A stretch of DNA of 64,000 nt. Source: CAMLIZ01 sp966212505. Lineage in GTDB: Bacteria > Pseudomonadota > Gammaproteobacteria > Burkholderiales > Burkholderiaceae_C. The notes under the pieces were generated by a model. The model was not told where the DNA came from. It worked only from the letters and a program-made list of their open reading frames with translations, and did not search any database. The DNA lies in assembly GCA_966212505.1 (NCBI GenBank), contig CBIHRS010000012.1, forward strand, positions 70,037 to 134,036. The letters run 5' to 3'. Of the stretch, positions 8,480 to 15,475 are shown piece after piece; the stretch's first letter is position 1; each line of letters opens with the position of its first letter. The position numbers and the translations under genes were made by a program.

Positions 8480-9229
8480 TCAGGATTGCAGCGGTTCCAT
8501 CACCAGCCGGTCGCCCACGAGGCGCACCTGGGCCGGCTTGCGCAGCACGTTGTCGGGCACCGGCGTCTCGCTGGTGCGGTAGGTGCCGGCGATGGAGATC
8601 AGCTCCGGCTCCAGGCAGGTGGTGAAGATGCGCGCTTCGGTGTTGCCCTTGGCGCCGGCAATGGCGCGGCCGCGCAGCGGCGCGTACACGTGGATGTGGC
8701 CATCGGCAATGACCTCGGCACCGAAGTTCACCGCGGCCAGCACCACCAGGTCGGCCCCCTTGGCATAGACCTGCTGGCCCGAGCGCAGCGGCTTGTCGAC
8801 CACCACGGTGGGCGGCGCGGCGGCGGGCACCTCGCGGATCACCTCCTGCACCACTTCCACCTTCTGCACCACCGTCTCGATGCGGGGCGCCGGCGCAGGC
8901 GGCGCTTCGGGCGCCTCGCTGAAGCCAGCGGCAGCGGCGGCTTCCATCTGCGCCGCCGAACCGCCCGAGGCGGCCACCGGCAGCATCTTGTGCCGGCGCA
9001 TCAACTCGGCCAGCACGGCGAAGTCGAGTTCGGCACCCTCTTCCAACTGCGACAGATCGACGACCACCGGGTCGCCGTTGAAGAAATTGGGGGTTTCCGC
9101 CAGGCGCGCGGCCAGCTCAGCCTCGAGCGCCGCGAGGTCCGCCGTCTTGAGCACCACCGACACCAGCGGCAGCGTCGCATTCTTCAGTTCAAAACCGGCG
9201 GGAGGGGTTCCTGCGGACACAGCGGCCAT
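8480..9229 (-). CDS. minC: Septum site-determining protein MinC (FtsZ inhibitor)
   Basis: The 249-residue product has an N-terminal FtsZ-inhibiting domain (about residues 10-105, opening FELKNATLPLVSVVLKT). A Pro/Ala/Glu-rich linker follows. The C-terminal beta-helix domain contains LRSGQQVYAKGADLVV, ADGHIHVYAPLRGRA and LEPELISIAGTYR, which bind MinD. A TTG three codons upstream is also possible, but the ATG at 9229 is preferred. It is the first gene of minCDE, with 29 bases to minD. Confidence 0.96.
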   Translation of the reverse strand: MAAVSAGTPPAGFELKNATLPLVSVVLKTADLAALEAELAARLAETPNFFNGDPVVVDLSQLEEGAELDFAVLAELMRRHKMLPVAASGGSAAQMEAAAAAGFSEAPEAPPAPAPRIETVVQKVEVVQEVIREVPAAAPPTVVVDKPLRSGQQVYAKGADLVVLAAVNFGAEVIADGHIHVYAPLRGRAIAGAKGNTEARIFTTCLEPELISIAGTYRTSETPVPDNVLRKPAQVRLVGDRLVMEPLQS

Positions 9230-9296
9230 GGGCACCAATGCACTTCGCGAAAGGGGCGAAGTTTACCCGGCCGGCCCCGGCGCCCAGCCAGAACGC

Positions 9297-9719
9297 TCAG
9301 GCGCGCTTGCGCTTCGGCGCCTTCGAGACGCCTTGTGCCTTCTCGGCTTTCTCGGCCTTGGCTGCCTCGCACTCCTCGACCATGAACTCCACCTGCCGCT
9401 CGATGCGCTGCTTCTCTCCCGCCGGCAGCCGGGCGTAGCGGGCATAGCTCACGCGTTTGAACGGCCATTGCGCCGCGGCCTCGGGCTCGCGCGCGATCAC
9501 CGCGGTGGTGAACGACGGCGCCGAGCCGAAATACTCCACCGCCTTCTCGAGGTTGGATTTGCTGATGCGGCCGGTGCGCTTCCAGCCGCTCACCGCCTGC
9601 GGGCTCACGCCGCAATAGCGCGCCAGCTCCACCAGCGAGTGCCCCCGCTCGGCACCGAGCTCGAAGACATGGTTCAACCATGCGCGCACCGTGTCTGCGT
9701 CCGATCCTTTGTAAAGCAT
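9297..9719 (-). CDS. CI-like helix-turn-helix regulator
   Basis: The 140-residue product has a Cro/CI-type HTH near residues 28-60 (SLVELARYCGVSPQAVSGWKRTGRISKSNLEKAVEYF). A charged C-terminal tail ending KAPKRKRA follows. No peptidase or cofactor domain is seen. It is divergent from a YdaS/Cro-like gene, and its ATG (9719-9717) lies inside a perfect AAGCATTGCTT palindrome (9714-9724). Its first nine bases are also repeated at 9754-9762 near the partner gene. This suggests a mutually exclusive repressor switch like those of prophages, but no other phage genes are present. The targets are unknown. Confidence 0.72.
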   Translation of the reverse strand: MLYKGSDADTVRAWLNHVFELGAERGHSLVELARYCGVSPQAVSGWKRTGRISKSNLEKAVEYFGSAPSFTTAVIAREPEAAAQWPFKRVSYARYARLPAGEKQRIERQVEFMVEECEAAKAEKAEKAQGVSKAPKRKRA

Positions 9720-9762
9720 TGCTTATTGTCCTGAAAGCATCAGTTGCAATGCAATGCTTTAC
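9711..9762. promoter_or_regulatory. Symmetric operator region of the divergent CI/Cro-like pair
   Basis: GTAAAGCATTG (9711-9721) and CAATGCTTTAC (9752-9762) form a perfect 11-bp inverted repeat separated by 30 bases. AAGCATTGC occurs at 9714-9722 and in reverse at 9759-9751. Further half-sites are AAAGCAT at 9734 and TTGCTTT at 9776. The cluster spans the promoters of the two divergent HTH genes, and one arm covers the start codon of the leftward gene. Confidence 0.65.
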
Positions 9763-9795
9763 ACACACGGAACCATTGCTTTATTCTCGCACCCC

Positions 9796-10062
9796 ATGAA
9801 ACTTGGCGAGTTCCTGGAGCGAGAACGCGGCCGCGCAGCCTCCCTGGCGCGCTCGCTGAAGGTCGCGCCTTCATACCTGTCGCAGCTGGCACGCGGCAAC
9901 CGGCCGGTGCCGCCCGATCGTGCCAGCGCGATCGAAAGCGCCACCGGCGGCATCGTGCGCCGCTGGGATCTGAGGCCACACGACTGGTGGCTGATCTGGC
10001 CCGAGCTGATCGGCGCGGAAGGCGCCCCGCCCCCTCCTTCCCGCGAGGCCGCCATGCCCTGA
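9796..10062 (+). CDS. YdaS/Cro-like small DNA-binding protein
   Basis: The 88-residue product has an HTH (MKLGEFLERERG then SLARSLKVAPSYLSQLARGNRPVPPDRA). It is followed by IVRRWDLRPHDWWLIWPEL, the characteristic tail of YdaS/Cro-type regulators of lambdoid prophages. A longer frame starts at 9754, but that ATG lies within an operator arm; the ATG at 9796 gives the family start. It faces away from the CI-like gene across a shared operator. It could be the Cro half of a phage-type switch or a domesticated regulator. Confidence 0.75.
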   Translation: MKLGEFLERERGRAASLARSLKVAPSYLSQLARGNRPVPPDRASAIESATGGIVRRWDLRPHDWWLIWPELIGAEGAPPPPSREAAMP

Positions 10063-10080
10063 GGCCGTTCAAGGTTTTTG

Positions 10081-10180
10081 CCCGCTCGCCATCAAGACAC
10101 GCAACGGCACGGCATGCCTGAGCAGCACGCGTGCGTCACCTCCCTGCGCACGTGCCGTGCGTGGGCGAGCGGGTGTTTTT
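10081..10180 (+). terminator. Long hairpin with T-tract downstream of the YdaS-like gene
   Basis: CCCGCTCGCC (10081-10090) pairs perfectly with GGCGAGCGGG (10164-10173). Inside, GCACGGCA (10107-10114) pairs with TGCCGTGC (10153-10160). The outer stem is followed by TGTTTTTC on the plus strand, so it can terminate transcription of the YdaS-like gene. The stem is unusually long, and a small structured RNA is an alternative. Confidence 0.6.
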
Positions 10181-10210
10181 CTTCGAGGACCCGGCGGCCG
10201 GGTGCCGTCA

Positions 10211-10909
10211 TCAGCGGGTGACGCGAAGGTCCTTGGCGACGAGCTGCAGTTCCTTGTCGTCTTCGGTGCGCACCACGCGCACCGGCAGGTTGCCCAGCTG
10301 CGGCGCGAGCCACACCTCGGTGCGGGCACCGCTGTCGCCGCTGCGCCAGGGCTGGGCCTCGGTGCGCTGGCCGTTCACCGTGACCTGCGTGCGCGAGCCG
10401 GCCGAGAACTTGCGCGTCGAGGCGTTCTTGCCGGTGAGCACCTGCAGGCTGCCGGCGGCGCGTTCGCCCAGCCATGCAAGCTGGAAGGCCAGTGCGTTCA
10501 CATCCTGCGCACCCGCCTCGAGCTTCACGGTGCGGTGCTCGTCGGGCTTGCCGTACACCGCCTCCTGCTTGGTCCAGTCGAACTCGGCGCGCACGCGAGG
10601 CGCGCCCTCCTTGTTGCGGAACTCGGCAAAGCTCTCGGGCACGAGGCCCGCTTCAGTCACGCGGCCGGCGCTCTGGTAGCGGATGTTGGGGCCGAACACC
10701 GGCAGGAGCTCGGTGCTGAGCGTGTAGCGCCCGCCTTCGAGGTGCCAGTGCTGCTCGGCCCGGCCCACGCGCAGCATGCCGCTGCTGCCGTACATCACGT
10801 CGTAGGTGATGCGCACGTCGGCGGGAAGCTCGGCCGCCGCGGCGGCGCCTGCGAGCACGAGGGACGAGAGCATCAGCGAAAGTCGAGGCAGGAGAAGGGT
10901 TCGGGCCAT
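10211..10909 (-). CDS. Exported DUF3108 domain protein
   Basis: The 232-residue product has a clear signal peptide (MARTLLLPRLSLMLSS to AAAAAE). The mature part opens LPADVRITYDVMYGSSGMLRVGRAEQHWHLEGGRYTLST, the DUF3108 signature of periplasmic proteins found across Burkholderiales. The biochemical role of this family is not established. An alternative ATG lies 15 bases upstream (10924). It is divergent from gspA with a short intergenic gap (139 bases), so the two may share a promoter region. Confidence 0.82.
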   Translation of the reverse strand: MARTLLLPRLSLMLSSLVLAGAAAAAELPADVRITYDVMYGSSGMLRVGRAEQHWHLEGGRYTLSTELLPVFGPNIRYQSAGRVTEAGLVPESFAEFRNKEGAPRVRAEFDWTKQEAVYGKPDEHRTVKLEAGAQDVNALAFQLAWLGERAAGSLQVLTGKNASTRKFSAGSRTQVTVNGQRTEAQPWRSGDSGARTEVWLAPQLGNLPVRVVRTEDDKELQLVAKDLRVTR

Positions 10910-11048
10910 GGTCTGGGGGAGCATACCGCCGGGCATGACATCCCCATGGTGTGTACGGCGATGCAGCTCCAACGCGCCGGGCGGCCCGGCGGCCGACAGC
11001 GCGCGCGGCTGCGAGATACTGTGCGCCGTGCAGTCCTCCGGCCGCCCC

Positions 11049-12695
11049 ATGTACGCGCAATTCTTCGGCCTGAAGCAAGAGCCCTTCTCGATCGCGCCCG
11101 ATCCGCGCTACCTCTTCATGAGCGAGCGGCACCGCGAGGCGCTGGCGCACCTGCTGTATGGCGTCAAGGGCGGTGGCGGCTTCGTGCTGCTCACCGGCGA
11201 GATCGGCGCGGGCAAGACCACCGTGTGCCGCTGCTTCCTCGAGAAGATTCCCAAGCGCTGCAACGTCGCCTACATCTTCAACCCCAAGCTCACCGTCACC
11301 GAGCTGCTGAAATCGGTGTGCGACGAGTTCTGCATTCCCTACCAGCATCAGGGCCCGGGCACGCCCACCATCAAGGACTACCTCGACCCGCTGAACGAGT
11401 TCCTGCTGCGCACGCACGCCGTGGGCCAGAACAACGTGCTGGTGATCGACGAGGCACAGAACCTCTCGGCCGACGTGCTGGAGCAGCTGCGCCTGCTGAC
11501 CAACCTGGAGACCAGCGAGCGCAAGCTGCTGCAGATCATCCTGATCGGCCAGCCCGAGCTGCGCGAGATGCTGGCCCGGCCCGAGCTCGAGCAGCTGGCA
11601 CAGCGCGTGATCGCGCGCTTCCACCTCGAGGCCCTGTCGGAAACCGAGACGCTGCAGTACGTGCGGCACCGGCTCTCGGTGGCCGGCATGGGCAAGGCGA
11701 TTCCGTTCGAACGCAAGGCGGTGCGCCGCATCCACCAGCTCGCGCGCGGCGTGCCGCGCCGCATCAACCTGCTGTGCGACCGCGCGATGCTGGGCGCCTA
11801 TGCCAAGGGCCAGTCGACCATCGGCACCGGCATCGTGGAGCAGGCGGCGCGCGAGGTGTTCGACAAGCCGGTCGGTACCCGCGAGCGCTGGAGCCCGCAG
11901 CGCATGACGCTCGGCGCCGTGGGCTTGGTGGCCGGCGTGGGGCTGCTGGGTGTGGTGGGCTGGGCCTGGGATGGCGCGCTGCATCGCAAGCCGGCCGATC
12001 CCAAAAGCGCAGCGCTGCCGGCCTCGAAGCCTGCTGCCGCGCTGGCCAGGGCTGCATCGGCGGCCTCCGCCTCGTCCGCATTCGCGGCTGCAGCACCCGC
12101 CGCCGTCGCATCGGCCTTCGATGCGAAAACTGCTCTGCGTGACGAAAAGCAGGCCTGGCGCGAGCTCGCGGCCCAATGGCATGTGTCGCTCGATGACGGC
12201 GACCCCTGCGATGCCGCGCAGCGCCAGCAGGTGCATTGCTTCAAGCGGCCCAACGTCACGCTCGCGCAGATCCGCCTGCTCGCGCGGCCCGGCATCCTCA
12301 CGTTGCGCGACGAAGCCGATCGCCCGGTGTACGCATTGCTCACCGGCCTGGGCGAGCACAGCGCCACGCTGCAGATGGGCGGCAGCGCACAGACCCTGTC
12401 GCTGCCGGCGCTGGCCGCGATGTGGCGCGGCGACTTCGCCACCTTCTGGCGCGCGCCGCCGGGCTACCTCAAGCGCATCGGCGACGGCGACACCGGCCCG
12501 GCCGCCGACTGGCTGGCGGCACAGCTCGCGCGCCTGCCCGGCGCCGGCGGCAACGACCAGCCCCTCAAGTCGAAGATCTATGCGTTCCAGCTCGCGCAAG
12601 GCCTGGAGGCCGACGGGCGGGCGGGGCCGATGACCTTCATGCAGCTCAACCGCGCCACCGGGGTCGACGAACCCCGGCTGCGCACCGGCTCCTGA
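11049..12695 (+). CDS. gspA: ExeA/GspA-type AAA ATPase with peptidoglycan-binding domain
   Basis: The 548-residue product begins MYAQFFGLKQEPFSIAPDPRYLF, the hallmark of the ExeA/GspA ATPases. Walker A is GEIGAGKT (residues 50-57) and Walker B is VLVIDEAQ (about residues 133-140). A transmembrane helix near residues 282-304 separates the cytoplasmic ATPase from a periplasmic part. The periplasmic part ends in a peptidoglycan-binding domain (IYAFQLAQGLEADGRAGPMT). With GspB it helps insert the type II secretin through the cell wall. It is followed three bases later by gspB. An upstream in-frame extension lacks family similarity and was excluded. Confidence 0.92.
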   Translation: MYAQFFGLKQEPFSIAPDPRYLFMSERHREALAHLLYGVKGGGGFVLLTGEIGAGKTTVCRCFLEKIPKRCNVAYIFNPKLTVTELLKSVCDEFCIPYQHQGPGTPTIKDYLDPLNEFLLRTHAVGQNNVLVIDEAQNLSADVLEQLRLLTNLETSERKLLQIILIGQPELREMLARPELEQLAQRVIARFHLEALSETETLQYVRHRLSVAGMGKAIPFERKAVRRIHQLARGVPRRINLLCDRAMLGAYAKGQSTIGTGIVEQAAREVFDKPVGTRERWSPQRMTLGAVGLVAGVGLLGVVGWAWDGALHRKPADPKSAALPASKPAAALARAASAASASSAFAAAAPAAVASAFDAKTALRDEKQAWRELAAQWHVSLDDGDPCDAAQRQQVHCFKRPNVTLAQIRLLARPGILTLRDEADRPVYALLTGLGEHSATLQMGGSAQTLSLPALAAMWRGDFATFWRAPPGYLKRIGDGDTGPAADWLAAQLARLPGAGGNDQPLKSKIYAFQLAQGLEADGRAGPMTFMQLNRATGVDEPRLRTGS

Positions 12696-12698
12696 ACC

Positions 12699-13442
12699 AT
12701 GTCCTACATCCTCGACGCACTCAAGCGGGCCGATGCCGAACGCGAGCGCGGCTCGGTCCCGGGCCTGCACACGCAACCGGCCGCGGTGGCCGACGACGAC
12801 GAGGCCGCCGCAGGCCTGAAGCCGTGGATGTGGATGGCGCTGGGCGTGTCGCTCGCGCTGGCCGGCTCGCTCGCATGGCGGTGGCTTGGCAGCGACGGCG
12901 CGCCACGCGATGTGGCGACGCAGCCGGCGCCGCAGATGCCGCCCGCGCCGCTGCCGGCAGCGCAGGCGCCCGTCGTCGTCCCCGTGCCGGCCCCCACGCC
13001 CGCACCCACCGTCGCGATGCAGCCCCCGCCTCCCGCGGCAACGGCGCCGGCGCATCCCGCGCCGTCGATCCAGCCGCCGGCCGCCGCGGTGCCGCCGCCT
13101 CGCGCGATCCCCTCCCCTGCGCCGTCGCCCGCCGTACGCGCGACCACAGCACCCGCACCCTCGCCCGCTCCCGCGCCCGCCGCTGCGCCGGCGGCCCATC
13201 CCGCCCCCGAGGCGCGCATCTACGCGCGCAACGAGCTGCCCGAGGAGATCCGGCGCGAACTGCCCACGCTCGCGATCGGCGGGTCGATCTATTCGGAGAA
13301 CCCGGCCAGCCGTTTCCTGATCATCAATGGCCAGGTGCTGCACGAAGGCGACAAGGTCAACGCCGACCTCTCGCTCGAGCAGATCAAGCTCAAGGCCGCG
13401 GTGCTCCGGTACAAGGGCTACCGCTACGAGATCACGTACTGA
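12699..13442 (+). CDS. gspB: Type II secretion assembly protein GspB
   Basis: The 247-residue product has the conserved N-terminal MSYILDALKRADAERERG found in GspB/ExeB proteins. A single membrane helix follows (about residues 43-62). A long Pro/Ala linker is visible at residues 70-170. The C-terminal GspB domain contains YARNELPEEIRRELPTL and SRFLIINGQVLHEGD. It partners GspA at the inner membrane and links to the secretin GspD during secretion-pore assembly. The remaining gsp genes are not in this window. Confidence 0.92.
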   Translation: MSYILDALKRADAERERGSVPGLHTQPAAVADDDEAAAGLKPWMWMALGVSLALAGSLAWRWLGSDGAPRDVATQPAPQMPPAPLPAAQAPVVVPVPAPTPAPTVAMQPPPPAATAPAHPAPSIQPPAAAVPPPRAIPSPAPSPAVRATTAPAPSPAPAPAAAPAAHPAPEARIYARNELPEEIRRELPTLAIGGSIYSENPASRFLIINGQVLHEGDKVNADLSLEQIKLKAAVLRYKGYRYEITY

Positions 13443-13524
13443 ACCGCGGCGCCAACTCGTTCACGGCACTCGGTCGGGTGGCACCCTAAACTTCGCGGCT
13501 TTGTGAATTGGCCTACCGAGCGCC

Positions 13525-13773
13525 GTGTCGAGTGTTGTCGCGTTCCCTGTCAGGACGAGTCCCTTCCAGCAGGATCCCCTGGCCGGCTATTCGCGCAAGG
13601 TGACCCAGGATTTCGTCCAGGGCGCGCCGCCCCCGCCCGAGATCTCGACCTCGCCCTTCGGCTCCTCGCCGCTGGCCGACTATCGCGCCGCGGTGGCCGA
13701 GCGGTTCCTCCATGGCCCGCCGATGTTCCGCTTCGGAACGGCGCCCACCGGGCGTCTTCACGGCGTCGCATAG
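13525..13773 (+). CDS. Small hypothetical protein with a 22-residue duplication
   Basis: The 82-residue product starts at a GTG. Residues 12-33 and 43-64 are aligned copies of one 22-residue unit with identical spacing: SPFxxxPLAxY then VxxxFxxG. The two units are joined by a Pro-rich linker. No family is recognised and no signal peptide or membrane helix is seen. The conserved duplication supports real coding. It lies alone on the plus strand between gspB and a DUF3606 gene. Confidence 0.55.
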   Translation: MSSVVAFPVRTSPFQQDPLAGYSRKVTQDFVQGAPPPPEISTSPFGSSPLADYRAAVAERFLHGPPMFRFGTAPTGRLHGVA

Positions 13774-13851
13774 TCGTGGCTTGACGGCTGTCAAGCGCTT
13801 CGGCTGGCGCGCCGCGCACAGTGGAACCGTCCCTCCACCGCAGGTTCCGCC

Positions 13852-14055
13852 ATGCCGATCGACCCTTCCGTTGCGCCCCTGTTCGACCATGTCCGCATCG
13901 ACGCGCTGAGCGATGGCGACATCGAGTTCTGGGCCTGCGTGCTGGATGCCAGCCCGGCCGAACTGCGCCATGCCATCGGCATGGTCGGCACCGACGTGAG
14001 CGCCGTGCGGCGCTACCTCGCCCAGCCTTCGCTGGCCTGCGCCGGCATGCACTGA
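13852..14055 (+). CDS. DUF3606 domain small protein
   Basis: The 67-residue product contains DIEFWACVLDASPAELRHAIGMVGTDVSAVRRYL, matching the W-x-L/F-x-(V/S)SPxxLxxAVxxVGxxxxxVxxYL pattern of the DUF3606 family. These short proteins are common in soil proteobacteria and their role is unknown. Its last 43 bases overlap the 3' end of the convergent gene at 14013-14345. Confidence 0.75.
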   Translation: MPIDPSVAPLFDHVRIDALSDGDIEFWACVLDASPAELRHAIGMVGTDVSAVRRYLAQPSLACAGMH

Positions 14056-14345
14056 AGCCAGCCGAGCAGCTCGGCCAGCCGCGTCACCACCCACACGCCC
14101 TCCGGCGCCGACAGGCCCGACTCGGCGGCGGCCAGCCCCGCGCCGCAGCGCGCCAGCACCTCGTCTTCGGAGATGCCGTTGTCGAAGTGCTGCGCCTTCG
14201 CGTGGTCGACCAGCTGGTTCGCGAGGTCTTCGCACAGCTCGTAGCGGGCACGCACCGTGTCCACCGGCTCGATGAGGCGGCGCCTCGCGTCGGTGTAGAG
14301 CGCGAGGAACGACGGCGGGATCACGATCTGGTGTTCGTCTGACAT
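14013..14345 (-). CDS. Conserved hypothetical protein
   Basis: The 110-residue product begins MSDEHQIVIPPSFLALYTD and contains RARYELCEDLANQLVDHAKAQHF and ISEDEVLARCGAGL. I associate this with a conserved Burkholderiales family of unknown function, sometimes labelled ATPase with chaperone activity, although no ATP-binding motif is visible. The ATG at 14345 is chosen over one six codons upstream because it lies 14 bases after the upstream gene's stop and gives the conserved start. It is probably co-transcribed with the AlkZ-like gene. Confidence 0.68.
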   Translation of the reverse strand: MSDEHQIVIPPSFLALYTDARRRLIEPVDTVRARYELCEDLANQLVDHAKAQHFDNGISEDEVLARCGAGLAAAESGLSAPEGVWVVTRLAELLGWLQCMPAQASEGWAR

Positions 14346-14359
14346 GGCGGGGTTGTACC

Positions 14360-15475
14360 TCATCGCTTCGGCAGGTCGACCCGATGCCGCGATGCGTCGG
14401 GCTCGATGAAGCGCAGCAGCGCCTCGCCTTCGGCCTGCAGTTCGTCGCGCAGCGCCTTGCCCAGCGGCTCATGCAGCGTCAGCAGCAGGCGGGCCGTGTC
14501 GCCCTGGCGCTCGATGTCCCAGCCGGCGCGGGCGAAACCGTCGACCAGCACCACCCGCGGCCGGCGGCCATTGCGCAGCATCGAGAAATGCGGCGCATGC
14601 TCGGGCGGCACGATGCGGCGGCGGTCGTCGTGCGACAACAGGCAGTTGTCGTACTCCGGCAGAAAGCGCACTGGCGCCGGCGTGTCGGCACGCGGCCGCG
14701 GCGCATCGGGCAGGTCGAACAGCTCGCGGCCCTGCTCGTCGGCAAACACGGCCAGCTCGGCGCGCATCGCCTCCAGCACCGGCTTCATCGCGCCCAGCCC
14801 GCACCAGGTGCGCACATCGGCCGCACTCGCGGGGCCGATGGCTGCAAGGCAGCGGCGCACCACCTCGTGCAGCGACGCATCGTCGCGCAACGGCTGCTGC
14901 AGCCAGCAGTCGGCGGGCATGAAGCGCGGCGGACGGGGATAGCCCCAGCGGTCGTCGCTCGGCACCATCGCCATCGGCAGGCCGTTGCGCGCCCAGCGCG
15001 ACAGGCCTTCCGGCTTGGCCTTCGGAAACCGGCTCGCGAGCGCCTCAGCGATCTGCTGCGCGGAAAGCGGCCCCTGCTCGTCGATCAGCGCCCGCACCGC
15101 AGGCGCCAGCGCCTTCATCGTGAAGCCGCCGGCCAGATGCGCCCAGTTCTTCAGGTCCTTGTCCAGCAAGGGCTGCAGCAAGCTGCGGAACGCGAGGTAG
15201 TCGGCCGCCGACACCGTGTGGATGGTGCCGCGCCAATGGCTGCCGCGCACGACCTCGCGGCGCTCGACCGCCTGCTGCAGCCGCGCCGAACCGAAGCCGC
15301 TGAGCCGCGACCACAACGCCACGTGCGGATCGCGCGGTTCCTGCGACTGCAGCCCGCCGACCGCATGCACCGCCTCGGCCACCGGCAAGCGCCGGCGCTT
15401 GAGCAACAGCTGCCGCGCCAACAGCGCGCGGTTGAGCTGCAGTGTCGTGAGCACCGGCGGCGCTACCACTTGCAC
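14360..15475 (-). CDS. Winged-helix AlkZ/YcaQ-like protein (HTH_42 family)
   Basis: The 371-residue product matches the winged-helix family that includes the DNA glycosylase AlkZ. Supporting motifs are VGGLQSQEPRDPHVALWSRL, VRGSHWRGTIHTVSAADYLAF, FLPEYDNCLLSHDDR and PRVVLVDGFARAGW. AlkZ/AlkX enzymes remove interstrand crosslinks or alkylated bases using a Gln-containing motif; here QSQ sits in the expected early position. Many family members are uncharacterised, so activity is inference. Its start overlaps the 3' end of the Pro/Ala-rich gene by 13 bases, indicating co-transcription. Confidence 0.82.
   Translation of the reverse strand: MQVVAPPVLTTLQLNRALLARQLLLKRRRLPVAEAVHAVGGLQSQEPRDPHVALWSRLSGFGSARLQQAVERREVVRGSHWRGTIHTVSAADYLAFRSLLQPLLDKDLKNWAHLAGGFTMKALAPAVRALIDEQGPLSAQQIAEALASRFPKAKPEGLSRWARNGLPMAMVPSDDRWGYPRPPRFMPADCWLQQPLRDDASLHEVVRRCLAAIGPASAADVRTWCGLGAMKPVLEAMRAELAVFADEQGRELFDLPDAPRPRADTPAPVRFLPEYDNCLLSHDDRRRIVPPEHAPHFSMLRNGRRPRVVLVDGFARAGWDIERQGDTARLLLTLHEPLGKALRDELQAEGEALLRFIEPDASRHRVDLPKR

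Noticed and set aside
9297..10180. An integrated prophage
   Set aside because: Only the regulator pair is present. No integrase, attachment repeat or structural gene was found.
10653..13343. An 896-codon minus-strand frame opposite gspA and gspB
   Set aside because: Shadow with Arg/Gly-rich composition; the opposite strand has clear ExeA and GspB motifs.
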